Of a stretch of DNA of 64,000 nucleotides, positions 46,490 to 60,348 are shown piece by piece (position 1 is the first letter of the stretch; each line of letters opens with the position of its first letter). This DNA is from Collybia mongolica (taxonomy: Eukaryota; Basidiomycota; Agaricomycetes; Agaricales; Clitocybaceae), in NCBI GenBank assembly GCA_013420905.1, contig JAAXNY010000001.1, forward strand, positions 1,860,001-1,924,000, given 5' to 3'. Made by a program: the position numbers and the translations under genes. A model generated the notes under the pieces. The model was not told the origin of the DNA, ran no database searches, and was given only the letters and a program-made list of their open reading frames with translations.

Positions 46490-48553
46490 TTAGGCCAGCT
46501 TCCGCATCTCCTGCAGTATCATATCCGCACACTTTTCCGCGACAGCCACAGTTGGTGCCTGCAAATGTGCCCCCAGTACCGAAGGAAACACTGACGAGTC
46601 CGCCACCCTCAACCCCTTCAGTCCATGCACCTTCAGCTCATCATCAACCACACCACCCCCATCCTTATCATCCTCTGGAGCCATCCTGCACGTCGACGAA
46701 AAATGATACGTCGACCGGTTCCTGGTCGGGCGCCGGATAAAGTCATCCAAAGCCCTGTCGTCCTCCCCAGCCGGCACTTGCCAGTCAACCAAGGGGTACC
46801 CGAGTGCACGCATCTTATCGCGGACACGAAGGGTCAGGCGAAGGGCCGCACGGAGGGGCTCAAAGTCAGATTGGTCAGAGAGGTAGTTGGGGTTAATGTT
46901 TAGAGGTGTGGTTGGATCACGGGAAGAGAGTCTGACAAAGCCCTTGCTTTTCGGATGAAGGAGTACGTTCAGGAAGCTGTAGGTGCCTTTGGACTTGTCC
47001 CAGACCTTTTCATCTCCGCTGTCATATGCCATCTGTACAGACGTCCATCAGCGCTGGCGCCAAAAATAAAGTTATGAGAACTCACGGGCATAATTTCTAT
47101 ATCCGGGACACTTTTCGAATCAGTCAACTTGGTCTTTGATGGGACCCCGTTCGCGTCCAGGAATCGAGACGATGTGAATATGGCGAGTTGGAGGACTGGC
47201 GCGAGAAGCATGCCTGTCCCGAACAACATGTAACGGAAAAACTCCACAAAGAAGACCCATATGCTTCTTTCCAATGAGAGCAAAGAGTCTTTCATGGCTG
47301 TCCGGAAACCGATAGAAACCCCAAGATGGTCTTGCTATGCAGCCGTTAGGTAAACAAGCTTAGGTATGAATAGGTAGTACACATACCAAATTTGATCCTA
47401 CTGCTGGAAGGTTTTTGACAACAGGAATATCGAATTCTTTCAGATGATCAGCAGGCCCTATGCCGCTACGACAGAAAGCCTCGTCAGAAAGCGTTTATCA
47501 TGAAAAACTGGACATACCTCAACATCAGAATCTGGGGAGACGCAAATGCACCCGCACTCAGCACCACTTCTTTAGCCGCACGAACTAGCTTAATTGAACC
47601 TCCACTCGCCAGATGCACTCCCCGCACAGTCCGCCCAGTATCGATATCCAGCTTCTCAACAACAGTCCTAGTGCAAATGTGTAAATTGCTCTTCCGCCTT
47701 ATGGCAAGCTGCTTTGGAAGAAACGCGTGGAAGGTCGAGTTACGGTGAGCGTTGTCATCCCGCGTGAAATGGAGGCGGCCACAGCCAAACGGGGGGTGCG
47801 AGGGCGAGTTGATGTCGTCGATATAGGGCAGGCCCAGATTTTCACAGGCAGTGATAGTTCTAACAGGTTCTGTCAGTAAAAGTTGGATAGAAGATAGCAA
47901 TATACATACTTGTTGAATCCCTTGAACTCAAAGTCGTCCGAAGTCGAGTTGTGCCATTCCCCTACGCTTAGACGTCAGTCATTTTCTTAAAATCAGAAAA
48001 AATATCAAAACACCCCTACGCACCAGTCTGCCCATGAACTGACATGTCCCCACTATAATTCGCCCTCTCCGACTTGAGGAAATACGGCTTGATATCCTCC
48101 CATCCCCACCCAACTCTCCCAGCATCCCTCCACGCGTCATACTCCGCAGGCAGGCCCCTCGTATAGATCATCTGGTTGATCCTCGACGTGCCGCCCAGCA
48201 CACTCCCGGCATACAGCAGGAACGACTTGCTGGCCAGCTTGCCCTGGCTCTCAGAGGGCCGAATGTGCGTGCGCGAGCCGTCCGACGCAAAGTCCGACGA
48301 GAACAAGGGCACTCGGGACGTCCATGTGTCGGAGAGGGGCCCTCGCTCAATAACGAGGACGCGGGTCTCGGGGTTGGCGCTCAGTCGGTTGGCTAGGACG
48401 CATCCTGCGGTGCCTCCGCCTTGTAGAAAGTCAGTTTTTACACTGGGAAGTTGACACGAGGCGGTGTAACTCACCGCAGATGATGAAGTCGTATTCGTCC
48501 GCGGTGTCGTCTAACTTGACCTCTGGATATGCCTCTCGAGTGAACGGCCACAT
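46490..48553 (-). CDS. GMC-family FAD-dependent oxidoreductase
   Basis: Exons read from about ATG 48553 to stop 46490. The first exon gives YDFIICGGGTAGCVLANRLS, the FAD-binding GxGxxG-type loop, then LLYAGSVLGGTSRINQMIYTRG, a GMC signature. Later blocks are EVVLSAGAFASPQILMLSGIG (second GMC signature) and VGSNLQDHLG. The active-site His lies in YHFSSTCRMAP, and GAHLQAPTVAVAEKCADMI is at the end. Family members oxidise alcohols, sugars or aryl alcohols and feed H2O2 to lignin breakdown or act in secondary metabolism; the substrate is not readable. The frame is also open upstream of 48553, so a short 5' exon may be missing from this model. A hydrophobic stretch near 47200 is unusual. Confidence 0.82.
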
Positions 48554-49379
48554 AATAGGAACGGTTGCTTGGTAGAGAGTGGCTTCCAGACGAGCATGAC
48601 TACTGCGGTAAAATTTGTTACAAATGAAAATTGAGAGCGATGATCCCGGAACTTTGGTTATTTCAAAGGTTCCCAGGCTCTAACGTTACATATATCAGTA
48701 ATATCGCACTGATCATCAGTCTAAGAATTAGATCGTTTCTATTTGAGCTCTTCTCGTTCATCATAATCCCAATACCCGAACGCGCCAGGCACCCTCAAAG
48801 GTTCCTTCCTAATATCTGCACGGATATATTTCATTTTCAAGTCATCCCACCTGGTAGTCTCAAAATAGAATTTGGTCTCGTGACTCTAAACTCCAGCAAC
48901 TTTTGCAAGGATCATGGGACGACTATCGGTTCGCTTTACATGGCTCCAGAGACTACTCATTAATCTTTGATTTTTAAACCAATGGATCTATCAGAGACCT
49001 GAAATCACTCCTATGAAAGATTGCAACAGCAAATGAGAAAGCTACCTATTCGGTTCGGATTCCGCTGCTACTGCGGTGATGCTCGGTGATGCATATGCTT
49101 CCCGTCCTCTCTCAGTTGATATCTTATTCATCAACTTCTGGTACCACATGGACAATAACACCCTAATAAAGTAGCTAGCACTCCCCCGTCCCGGTTACCC
49201 ATTGATTATTACTTTCAATGTTGTACACCATCGAACCTAATCTCCACCAGGGATGATAGAACATCTGTCGGTCACGAAAGGGGTCATACTTCCTCCTTTT
49301 AGTGCTTTTCGGAGGCTCTGGAAAGCATTGAATACAGTGCGATGGCGACAGGTAATGTCCCGAAAGTAGCACTAAGACG
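48554..49379. other. Divergent intergenic region, partly duplicated at 51905-52970
   Basis: The first 200 bp and the sequence just before 49380 recur upstream of the intact 7TM-like gene (51905-52970). The middle part differs between the two copies. Confidence 0.5.
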
Positions 49380-50605
49380 ATGTCGACTCTTTTCCCCCTC
49401 CTCCACCCCCTGGGCTCAACTACATCGCCGCCATCCGTCCCTCTTTAAATTTCATCCTCATCCTCACTCCTCTCGGCGCCATCTTAGTTCCTGTCATCCT
49501 CGTACTCTTCTTCTTTTCCACGAAGGAGTCGCGACGCCACCCCGTTTTCATTCTAAACATTCTGGCCTGTTTCAGTGGTATATGCGAAGCTGCCAGTAAT
49601 GCTGCACTCGAAACCAAACAGATACTCTATCCCAACGAACCCGTCTCAACAAGTCTCCTCACTACTGTTGTTGCTTTCTCTTTAGTCTCCCCCGTCTTCA
49701 TAGACTCCATCCTTCTGTTCCGCCTTCTCGCATTCTTCCCTCGATAACAAACCCCACGCCACACATTGGTGGCGATCTTAGCGATGCCGATCCTGGTGAA
49801 ATGTGGGTGCTTTGTTGCGGTAGTTTCGTATCTGCATGCGTTTACTCAGTCAAGTGGCAAACTCTCGAGCGTTTTATCGGCAGCACAATCAGGTGGCGGC
49901 CCAATACATACATCATGACAGAATACATCCTGCAAATGGTGGATAACTCGTGAGTGAAACTGCTTTAATACCCACCGAAAGACGATCGCATTCTGTTGTT
50001 GTAGCTATGCCTCCGCGTCCTTCCTATTCAAGTTATATCAATTCCAACGCGAGGACGGGACTGGTACCCGAAGCCGTGAGTCATGCATCATTGGTACGTT
50101 ATCGTCCAAATTCCGAATGCTAACTCCCCCATTCAGGTAGCCTCATTTCGCACATTCGCGCACTGTTCCTCATTGCTTTAGGAAATTTCATCTTTCCGTG
50201 AGTGTACGTCCCCATTCTCGTTGCCTCGTGGACTGACCTAATGGGCTTCCGTGTACTCATAGGGTCATAATGAACGTTGCCTTGATCACTAGTTGTAACT
50301 GACTCATCGTTCATCAATGGGACATCCATTCTCTTGTCAAACAATTACGTTGCCATACTTGGAGTCGTGTTCGCCACTGTCTGGACCAATCGGCAAAGCT
50401 GGAACAGACACGCCATTAGGGCACCTCTAAATGACACCAGGCTGGAGAACTCGTCCTTTGACCCTAGTCAAGGCGACATGTCTCCACAATCAGGTTTGAT
50501 TTCGCGCCATACGCCAGCAACGACGAGGTAGACAGTAGCAGAGACGAAAACGAGAAAGCCATGGGTGTGGTGTCAACAAAGCAGGAAGGAATGACCAGGC
50601 CTTAG
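49380..50605 (+). pseudogene. 7TM-like membrane protein, dead copy
   Basis: Closely similar to 52971-54203 along its length, but broken in at least four places. One base is lost from the C run just after the ATG, shifting the frame. TAA is present at 49745-49747 where the intact copy has CCG. Frame is lost near 49893, and the block IILIATDPS is destroyed near 50290. Intron positions are still recognisable. Confidence 0.8.
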
Positions 50606-50929
50606 GTGAACGAAAGTGTGGTGGATTGAATCGATCCAAACTGATTCGTACCAGCGAGAAGGTTTCTGAATCTACGCACCCAGGCTGTTTTTTAAAGAAT
50701 AACTTATGTGTGTGCGTGCCTTGGTTTATCCAATTCGAGTGCATCAATGCGATCAATAGGTCAGAGATTGTTAAAACGGATTCCTTCCAGGGTGTACATG
50801 CAGGCTCCTAAAACCAGCACTCTCGTATCGCTCGAGTGGGGCGAAGATGTGAGATTTCTTGAAGATAGTCACCGTGAGATATTTACTACATTTTGTTCTG
50901 TGCAATTTGGAAGATTATCGTTCTCGACC

Positions 50930-51640
50930 TTGGAGGACTTTGAGTTCAAGTGTGTATATTGCTATGTTCTATCCGATTTTTACTTACAGAACTTACGTAT
51001 ACTAGAACAATCACTGCCTTGTGAAAACTTGGGCCTGCCATACATCGACGACATCAACTCGCCCTTTTGGCTGTGGATGCTTTGCTGGATGGCAACACAC
51101 ACCGCCACTCGACTTTCCACGTGTTTCTTTCGAAGCAGCTTTCCACAAGGCGGACGAGCGATTGGGACGGTTGTTGAGAAATTAGATATTGATACGGGGT
51201 GGAGCGTGCAGGGAGCGCGTCTCGCAAGTGGTCGTTCAACCGAGCTGGTTCGTGCCGCTAAGGAAGTGGTGCTGAGCGCAGGTGCATTCCGAGTTCGAAG
51301 TATTGAGAATGAGGTATGTTACTCTTTTCAACTGAGGGAAACTTGATGGCTACATTATGTGGCTTTGTATATACATATTTGTATCATCCATATCAATGAT
51401 TTTTTTTAGTTTCCATTCCCCAGTTTCGAACTCGGACATGCTGTGCTTGCAACGGCCCACGCCCGACGGTTTGCATCTCCACAGATTCGGATATTGAGGT
51501 ATGTCCGGAAGCGGGTGCTCTTATAATGAGCACTCTATGTCGAGGCTTTCTGTCGTAGCGGGCTAGGGCTCGATTGTTATCTGAAAGGACTCGACATCCC
51601 TGTTGTAAAAAATCGAACTCGCCATGTTCCCATTTTTACG
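50930..51640 (+). pseudogene. Inverted fragment of the GMC oxidoreductase gene
   Basis: The plus strand carries middle exons of the GMC gene, which lies on the minus strand at 46490-48553: EDFEFK, ENLGLPYIDDINSP, VVEKLDIDTGWSVQGARLAS, AAKEVVLSAGAF, ASPQI and LDIPVVKN. Deletions, stops and an inserted stretch (about 51310-51470) break it. Confidence 0.8.
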
Positions 51641-51895
51641 ATTCCTGAAGTTGCTCCTAACGGTAATGTTCATTGTCAGTCATTTAATGCTTGCGTTTCA
51701 GATCTTTCCCTAACAAGTAGACACGAGGCCACCCACAGCTTGAAAAATGATGCTAAATTGCCCATAAATACAAACAGCGCTGGCATGGGTGCAATGGTGA
51801 GGAGACCCGCAAAGCCGAGGCCTTCTGCTTGTTGGGTACAAGCTGTCTGGAATTCCGAATGTGTCATATTGGTCACACTGTGTACTCAATGAACA
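51640..51895 (+). pseudogene. Inverted fragment of the phospholipase D gene
   Basis: The sequence from GAAGTTGCTCCTAACG onward matches the PLD exon and intron at about 44270-44515 on the other strand (EVEAAPNEAV region, then HKYKQRWHG.NEEET). It joins directly to the GMC fragment, so the interval between the two genes has been deleted from the copy. Confidence 0.75.
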
Positions 51896-51904
51896 TGTTA
51901 CCCA

Positions 51905-52250
51905 AATACAGGCACCCGCTCGACGACGACGACGCAGGTCTCGGGGTTGGCGCTCGGTCAGTTGGGTACGACGCATCTCGCAGTGCCTCCGCCTGGTAGA
52001 AAGTCACATTTTACACTAGGGGGTAAACACGAGGCACTGGAGCTTACCACAGGCGATGAAGTCTTATTCGTCCGCAATGTCTTCTAACATGACCTCTGGA
52101 TAAACCTATCAGGTGAATAGCCACATAATGAGAATGAATGTTTGTTAGGGAGCATGACTACGGTAAAAAACAAACGAATATCCAACATAGCGGTGATCTC
52201 GGAACTCTAGTTATTTCGAAGGTTTCTAGGCTCTGACGTTACTGTATATA
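51905..52250 (-). pseudogene. Second GMC 5'-end fragment
   Basis: This matches about 48335-48690 in the same orientation, covering the first GMC exons and upstream sequence. Numerous substitutions and indels destroy the frame. It sits upstream of the intact 7TM-like gene exactly as the real GMC 5' end sits upstream of the dead copy. Confidence 0.75.
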
Positions 52251-52970
52251 TATATCATACTGATCATCTGCCCAACAATTATATTGTTTCCATTTGACAT
52301 GCTGGCCGCCTGTCATCATCTCGATGCTGGATTCCATAACACGAACGACCCCGCACTCAAGCAAACCTATGAATTATCGAGTTATACCACCGAGTAGTTT
52401 CAAAATAGAACTAATTTCGCGACTCTGAACCACAGTAATGTTTTCAATAATTATTGGATGGCCGGTAGATTCAATTCTCGTTGCATTGATAGTCTCTAAT
52501 TTTAGAAGTTATAGATCAACCTGGGACCCACAATCACTTCAGAAGCATTCTGTTCCAACAGCAATCAAAAAAAGAACATGCTCACCTCAGCTCCAGTGGC
52601 AGCTGCAGTTATCCCTCCCACCCTCTCTTGGTTGGTCTTTGTGTCCGGCCTGTCTACCTACCTTTTTTTATCATATTCATCTCATATCCTGTGGCAGATG
52701 GAGCCACACTCCTCCCTCGACATTTTCTAGTGACCCGATAATAGCGGCCAGCCTTTCCCATTCTGATCGCACATTCTGATGATCACTAGCAATGTCATAC
52801 ACCTTGAAACACAAGGCCCCCGACTCGGAGAGGGATGATAGAATGTCTAGCGGTCCGGAAGGGGGCTGCGTTTTCTTTCAGTGCAGACCGCGCTTTTTGG
52901 GGGCTCTAGAAAGCATTAAATATAGCGCAATGACCGCATATAGAGCATTTCAGGAAGTTTCATTAAGACA

Positions 52971-54203
52971 ATGTCGAGCCCTTTCCCCCCTCCTCCGCCC
53001 CCTGGGCTCAACTACATCGCCGCCATCCGTCCCTCTTTAAATTTCATCCTCATCCTCACTCCTCTCGGCGCCATCTTAGTTCCTGTCATCCTCGTACTCT
53101 TCTTCTTTTCCACGAAGGAGTCGCGACGCCACCCCGTTTTTATTCTAAACATTCTAGCTTGTTTCAGTGGTATATGCGAAGCAGCCAGTAATGCTGCACT
53201 CGAAACCAAACAGATACTCTATCCCAACGAACCCGTCTCAACAAGTCTCCTCACTACTGTTGTTGCTTTCTCTTTAGTCTCCCCCGTCTTCATAGACTCC
53301 ATTCTTTTGTTCCGCCTTCTCGCATTCTTCCCTCGACCGCAAACCGCACGCCATACGTTGATGGCGATCCTAGCAACGCCAATCCTGGTGAAATGCGGGC
53401 GCTTTGTTGCAGTGGTTTTATATCTACACACGTTTACTGAGTCAAGCGGCAAAATGCAGAGCGTTTTATTGGCAGCACAATCAAGTTGGCCCCGCAATCC
53501 ATACATCATGACAGAATTTATCTTGCAGATGGTGGATAACTTGTAAGTGAAATTGCTTTAATGCCCACCGAAAGATGATCATATTCTACCGTTGTAGTTA
53601 TGCCTCTGCGTTCTTCTTATATAAGTTATATCAATTCCAACGCCTAGATATTAGCAAGGCTAATGTCCGAACCCGTGAGTCACGCATCATTTGTATGTCA
53701 CCGGCCAACATCTTAATGTTAACTCCCCTATTTAGGCAGTCTCATTTCACATATTCGTGCACTATTCCTCATTGCTTTAGGAAATTTCATCTTTCCGTGA
53801 GTGTATTTCCCCATTCTCATTAACTCGTTGTCCTAATGGGCTCCCATGTACTCATAGGGTCATGATGAACGTCGCTTCAATCATACTCATTGCAACTGAC
53901 CCATCATTCATCAATGGGACCTCCATTCTCTTATCAAATAATTACGTTGCCATACTTGGAGTCGTATTCGCCACTATCTGGACCAATCGGCAAAGCTGGA
54001 ATAAACACGCAATTGTTGGGCCTTCGAGTGACACCAGGCTTGAGAACTCGTCCTTTGACCCCTCGTCAAGGAGGCATGTCTCCACAATTAGGTTTGATTT
54101 TGCACCGTACACTAGCAACGACGAGGTAGACAGTAGTAGTTACGAAAGTGAGCAAGTGATGAGCGTGATGTCAAAGAAACAGGAAGGCATAGCCGAGTCT
54201 TAG
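52971..54203 (+). CDS. Seven-transmembrane-like protein of unknown function, intact copy
   Basis: Four exons: ATG 52971, introns near 53543-53598, 53675-53736 and 53798-53859, stop 54203. The protein opens with a proline run (FPPPPPPG), then alternates hydrophobic segments with short loops: FILILTPLGAILVPVILVLFF, VFILNILACFSGIC, LLTTVVAFSLVSPVFIDSILLFRLLAFF, LMAILATPILVKCG, the TEFILQMVDNL-YASAFFLYKLYQF junction, ALFLIALGNFIF, MNVASIILIATD and NNYVAILGVVFATIW. The C-terminal tail is Ser/Glu-rich and soluble. The topology resembles fungal 7TM receptors, but no signature of a known class was seen. Confidence 0.7.
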
Positions 54204-54655
54204 GCGAACGGGAGTATGATGGATTATATCAACCGACAACTGTAATTCTTAATAGGTGGTTCATGCCAACGAGAAAAACTCTGAAGATAGTCTGGACGTT
54301 TTAAAAAATAACATGTGTAATATGTATGTGCGTGCGCCTGATGAACATCGGTTAGTTTGAATTTCCCTTTATGCGCGTCAATGTGATCCGTATGTCGGAG
54401 ATGGTTGATACAGACGTAATCCATCCTACGATTATAGGCAGATCGGTTTACATAGTGCCATAGACAGCTATTGTAAGAGCGATAAACATTCACGAAATGA
54501 AGTAACCATTTACTCAAATCCGAACTAATGAAGGATATTTTAAGAAAGACGATCAAAAGTCTTGCCATAACATGGGGCTCAACGGCTCAGAAGAAATCTT
54601 AATGTGCTTTCAAGCAATATATATGTCTAGCATGCATGGGCCATCCCTCCACCTT
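54204..54655. other. Intergenic; nothing recognised
   Basis: AT-rich; 3' flanks of convergent genes. The first 100 bp resemble the flank of the dead 7TM copy (50605-50730). Confidence 0.35.
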
Positions 54656-55300
54656 CTAAGCACCAACACTGCTATATACACAGCCTCCCAAATGATGCAG
54701 TAAGGCCGAGTATTCGTGACCATCAAGCTCCTTAATCACATCGTCCTGATTGGGCGACTGGAGTTGTGGATTTGGGAAATGCAGCTCAAAAGGACGAGAA
54801 AGAGAACTATTTCGTAAATTGACCAACAACAGGCCGTTCCTGTGTGAGTCAGTAGGGTGAGTCGAATTACTCCCTGGTTTGCTTTGGAGTTCTGTGACCA
54901 ACCCCTCGATCACGCAATGCTGAGGAAGAACAATCAAGCACATGATTAACTGCTCGAGTTTACAGAACAATGATAACTGTGTGTAAGGACTCACCAATTC
55001 ATTCAGAGCTTCCCCTGAAGAAACTATCTCAGGTGAGTAATTACTAGATCCATCCGAGTTGTGAGAATCACCATCCGACGAGGTATTACTGGCTAAATCC
55101 TCGCTCAATAGTTGGCTCACCAGGTACTATATCGTGTGGGATGCTGCCCAAACCTTCTGCCTGAAGGCCTAATCTGTAACTCACATTTGGGAAATTCGCA
55201 ACACATGCCCCAGGTCTTGTACGGCGATAGCGAACTCCCTAAGAGTTAACATCGATGGGTTCATTAATGGAACTTCTGTACTCCTGTCCCGAAACCGCAT
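54656..55300 (-). CDS. Uncharacterised small protein
   Basis: Proposed three exons from ATG 55300 (MRFRDRSTEVPLMNPSMLTL) with a GT-AG intron near 55126-55183 and another near 54920-54993, ending at 54656. The product is about 165 residues: a helical N-terminus (LREFAIAVQDLGHVLRIS), a Ser/Asn/Asp-rich linker and a C-terminal part with HEYSALLHHLGGCVYSS. No domain was recognised. The exon joins are by eye. Confidence 0.45.
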
Positions 55301-55401
55301 CTTGCGACGACCATGATGCGTATGACACACTTGAAAAACTTTTCATCTCAATTTCTTTTCGAAACTTCGTGAGTGGAACAAGTAGGAACGCGGCCAAAAC
55401 C

Positions 55402-57473
<2,072 letters not shown>

Positions 57474-58639
57474 TCTTGGGAAGACAGGGGGAACGGTGGA
57501 ATCAAACACGGTTGGGCACTTGTAGGAGCGAAGATTAAACACATAGAGAACGTGCTTTTATACGTTCCGCTGCGAAATAAGGAGCTCCTTACAGCCTAAT
57601 AAAAACAATCAAAGCATATCAGCCCATACAATTGGTATAGTTTCGTAATTATCTACCTTTAGGAACATCCTTAAGATAGGTACAAAGATGCCTTGTCCGC
57701 TCGATGTAACCATGTGCTGCACATCTAATTAGAAGAGCAGTAGAGGTTCATCGGAGGTCACATCAGTAGAATCGATGGTTCGCACTTGACAAAGCTAGAT
57801 CGCACACACTTCCGCCGGTGAGATTGGACGAAGCGGTTTGTCCGTACATTGGGGAGCCATACTACTCTACCCTTCACAGGAATCGTTGAGAGACTGCGGA
57901 TCAAGGGAGTTCTCCAGATATCAGCGTACAATCATGCTTCTCCATTCTTCGTAGAGGCCTGGGGACATCGTGGATCAGAGATATCGCGGATAATGCGTTG
58001 AAGCGAAAGCATACCCGCGGGGCCCCAACTTTCGCGGTATTGAGAACTGTTCCATTGCGCTTTGTGAGGCTTTTGCACGGAAGGATTCGCACAACATCTG
58101 ATGGCTGATTCTGACACCAAACTGATGGCTGAGTTGAGTAAATCAGGGCCACCATGGTGGCCCATACAGCCAGACGCAATCACCTTATTGCTTCCTCTCG
58201 CTCTCTTCGCATCAAGTATGAATGGCATATAATCAGCGTGGTGGCTAGTGAAGGCTGTCAATAGGTCATTTCCGGCTGCGAGGATCATATTTACGCCGCA
58301 ATGGGTAATAATGACGCGATGACAGGAATGACCTCCGAGCGGGCACGATCGATAAGCCTTCGTAATTGCCCACGAAAACAGCGTAGGTCCATTGATAACA
58401 AGGCATTGTGCTCAGGTGGGGGATGGAAAAGTTCGTCGTCAGATAGACCCGCACTGAAAGCACACACCTCACATTGGGAAAGAGTCCTTCTTAAAGATGC
58501 TTAAGTGGCCGATATTCATCGCATGATTTGACGATGTTGGACAGCATTTCCAGAATATAAAGCGCATGAGAGCTGCTCGTGTTGTACATGTGGGATATAT
58601 AACACTGAAAAGGAAAACTTAACGTAAAACGGAAGGCTG
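57474..58639. other. Unidentified, probably decayed minus-strand gene
   Basis: Two adjoining minus-strand frames read like ordinary protein. One contains DDELFHPPPEHNALLSMDLR and ARSEVIPVIASLLPIAA (about 58300-58455). The next contains MILAAGNDLLTAFTSHHADY and NKVIASGCMGHHGGPDLL (about 58130-58288). They look like one chain split by a frameshift near 58290. No family could be assigned and no start was found. Confidence 0.35.
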
Positions 58640-59349
58640 CTAGTATCTGTAGCGGGTCGAATAATCTGGTTATGATACATCAGAGCTTCTGGAAATAAAG
58701 AGTTGCAGGTATAGGCGTACCCTTTGGTGAAACGACAAGACCACGCCCTTTCGATGCTCCACGGTACACCGTTTCGATAATGTCAATCATCTGTAGAGTG
58801 TGAGTTGATGCGCTAGGTAAAGATTACGGAAGTACACACTTCTTGTTTGTTATCCATGGCCCAGTTACTACCCGAGGAAGGTCGAATTCGTCAGAAAGAG
58901 CGAGGATGAACATGGCCGGCACACACATCTTATTGTTATTACCCGTTCCCAAATCAATCATTATATGCTTGTTCCTTGATCCGAAGAGTTCAACAGGAAC
59001 CAGGGCCCAAAAGCACATCGATGCGTACCGGTAGAAAAACATCACAGTACATGGGTCGTACAACTCATACATCTGGGGCCCAAAATTCTGCATCAGCGGC
59101 ACGCCCAAAGAGAGAGAAAGTCATGTATATGCGCACTTTATTGAAATCAGGCACTTCAGTGATGTCCGCGAGATAGATAACCGCAAAATTCTGCACTTTC
59201 TCTGCCACGGAGTACAGAGTTTCGTCCATCGTCATGCATTGGCTATCCCAGTCGTGTCCGAATCGGATGACCACAACACGATCCTCTTCTGATTTTATTG
59301 CTTCGTCGACGTGCCAGCCAGAGGGGAGATGCGGGAGGAAATAGGACAT
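58640..59349 (-). CDS. dim1: U5 snRNP thioredoxin-like protein Dim1 (TXNL4A family)
   Basis: Exons from ATG 59349 (MSYFLPHLPSGWHVDEAIKS) to TAG 58640 (YSTRYRY end) join to a protein of about 142 residues, the usual length. Signature blocks: VVVIRFGHDWDSQCMTMDE, NFAVIYLADITEVPDFNK, MYELYDPCTVMFFYR, NKHIMIDLGTGNNNK, MIDIIETVYRGASKGRGLVV. This is a thioredoxin-fold component of the U4/U6.U5 tri-snRNP needed for pre-mRNA splicing and essential in yeasts (Dib1, dim1). It is among the most conserved eukaryotic proteins; the copy is intact. Confidence 0.93.
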
Positions 59350-60348
59350 GGTGGTGCTGTTGTGGGGAGACGGTAAAAATTGTGATGGAGGGTTAGAAGG
59401 TCACGTGGTGTGGCGCGTGTGCCTAATTTGGGTGATTGGCACTAAATTGACGCTGACGTCGCTGTTCTTGACAAAGACTTTAAATTCTAGAACGTGATGA
59501 GGCGACGCCGATAGCGCGGTCCAGCTATACTATTTTACCTTCAGAACTTCGTATCAGACATCTGCTCAGTGTCTAAAAGGAACTCAATATTTGGCAAATA
59601 GGGGACAGAGATATGGAAATTTCAAGTGCAGCAAACCAAATGGCGAAACGATTGTCAGAACTAGCGATTCAGGCTGAGACGTGTAACATAACCCCTCTAA
59701 CAGTACTAAGGTACTATTAGCAATATCAATAGAAGAATGGACCAGTGCCTGGTCCTCCAATTCCTCGCCTGGACTCATCTCATAATTTTCGTATCAGTAT
59801 GTGTTTCCCCCCTTTTCAACTTTCTTTAACCTAAATAGCACTCATTAGGCTCAGCATTTCCTATCAGCATGCGTATAATTTGTGGACGGGAGTGGTAGAA
59901 GAGGATAAAGCCGAATTCGTTGCTCATAGTGAAGATTCTATAATAATGATGCCACCAGAAAAGGAAGATCCTAGGTGAGAAACTCAAATGTCGTACACAC
60001 TTAAGCTCTAATAGTTTTTTCCAGACACGATTCCACTCTTTAATAGTCCATCGTAGTAGGACATAGAGAATCCGGGAACAGTCAAAAGCAGAGGGGTTCC
60101 AACGATTGCTTACAGTGAGTGTCTTTGCAGTCGATTAAACATACACATTGCACGAATATACTCCCAGGTCATCCAGAAATCTTAGGGACGTACGCTGCAC
60201 GAATCCTCGCTCCCGCCTTTGCCAGCAATTTCGGCCGTTTTTCATCATCCACCAGTAAACATGCACAATGATTATTAGGGGATATACTGTACCGTTCCAT
60301 GTGGGGTTTCTCATAACCTTTCAAATGTTGAAGAGCCTGCGTTTGCCC
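59350..60348. other. Intergenic; one short unassigned plus-strand stretch
   Basis: At about 59853-59975 the plus strand reads ISYQHAYNLWTGVVEEDKAE and onward to a possible donor, but flanking exons were not found. The rest shows nothing. Confidence 0.25.

Noticed and set aside
47200..47295. Hydrophobic stretch in the GMC gene as a separate membrane gene
   Set aside because: It is in frame with GMC exons on both sides and belongs to the oxidoreductase.
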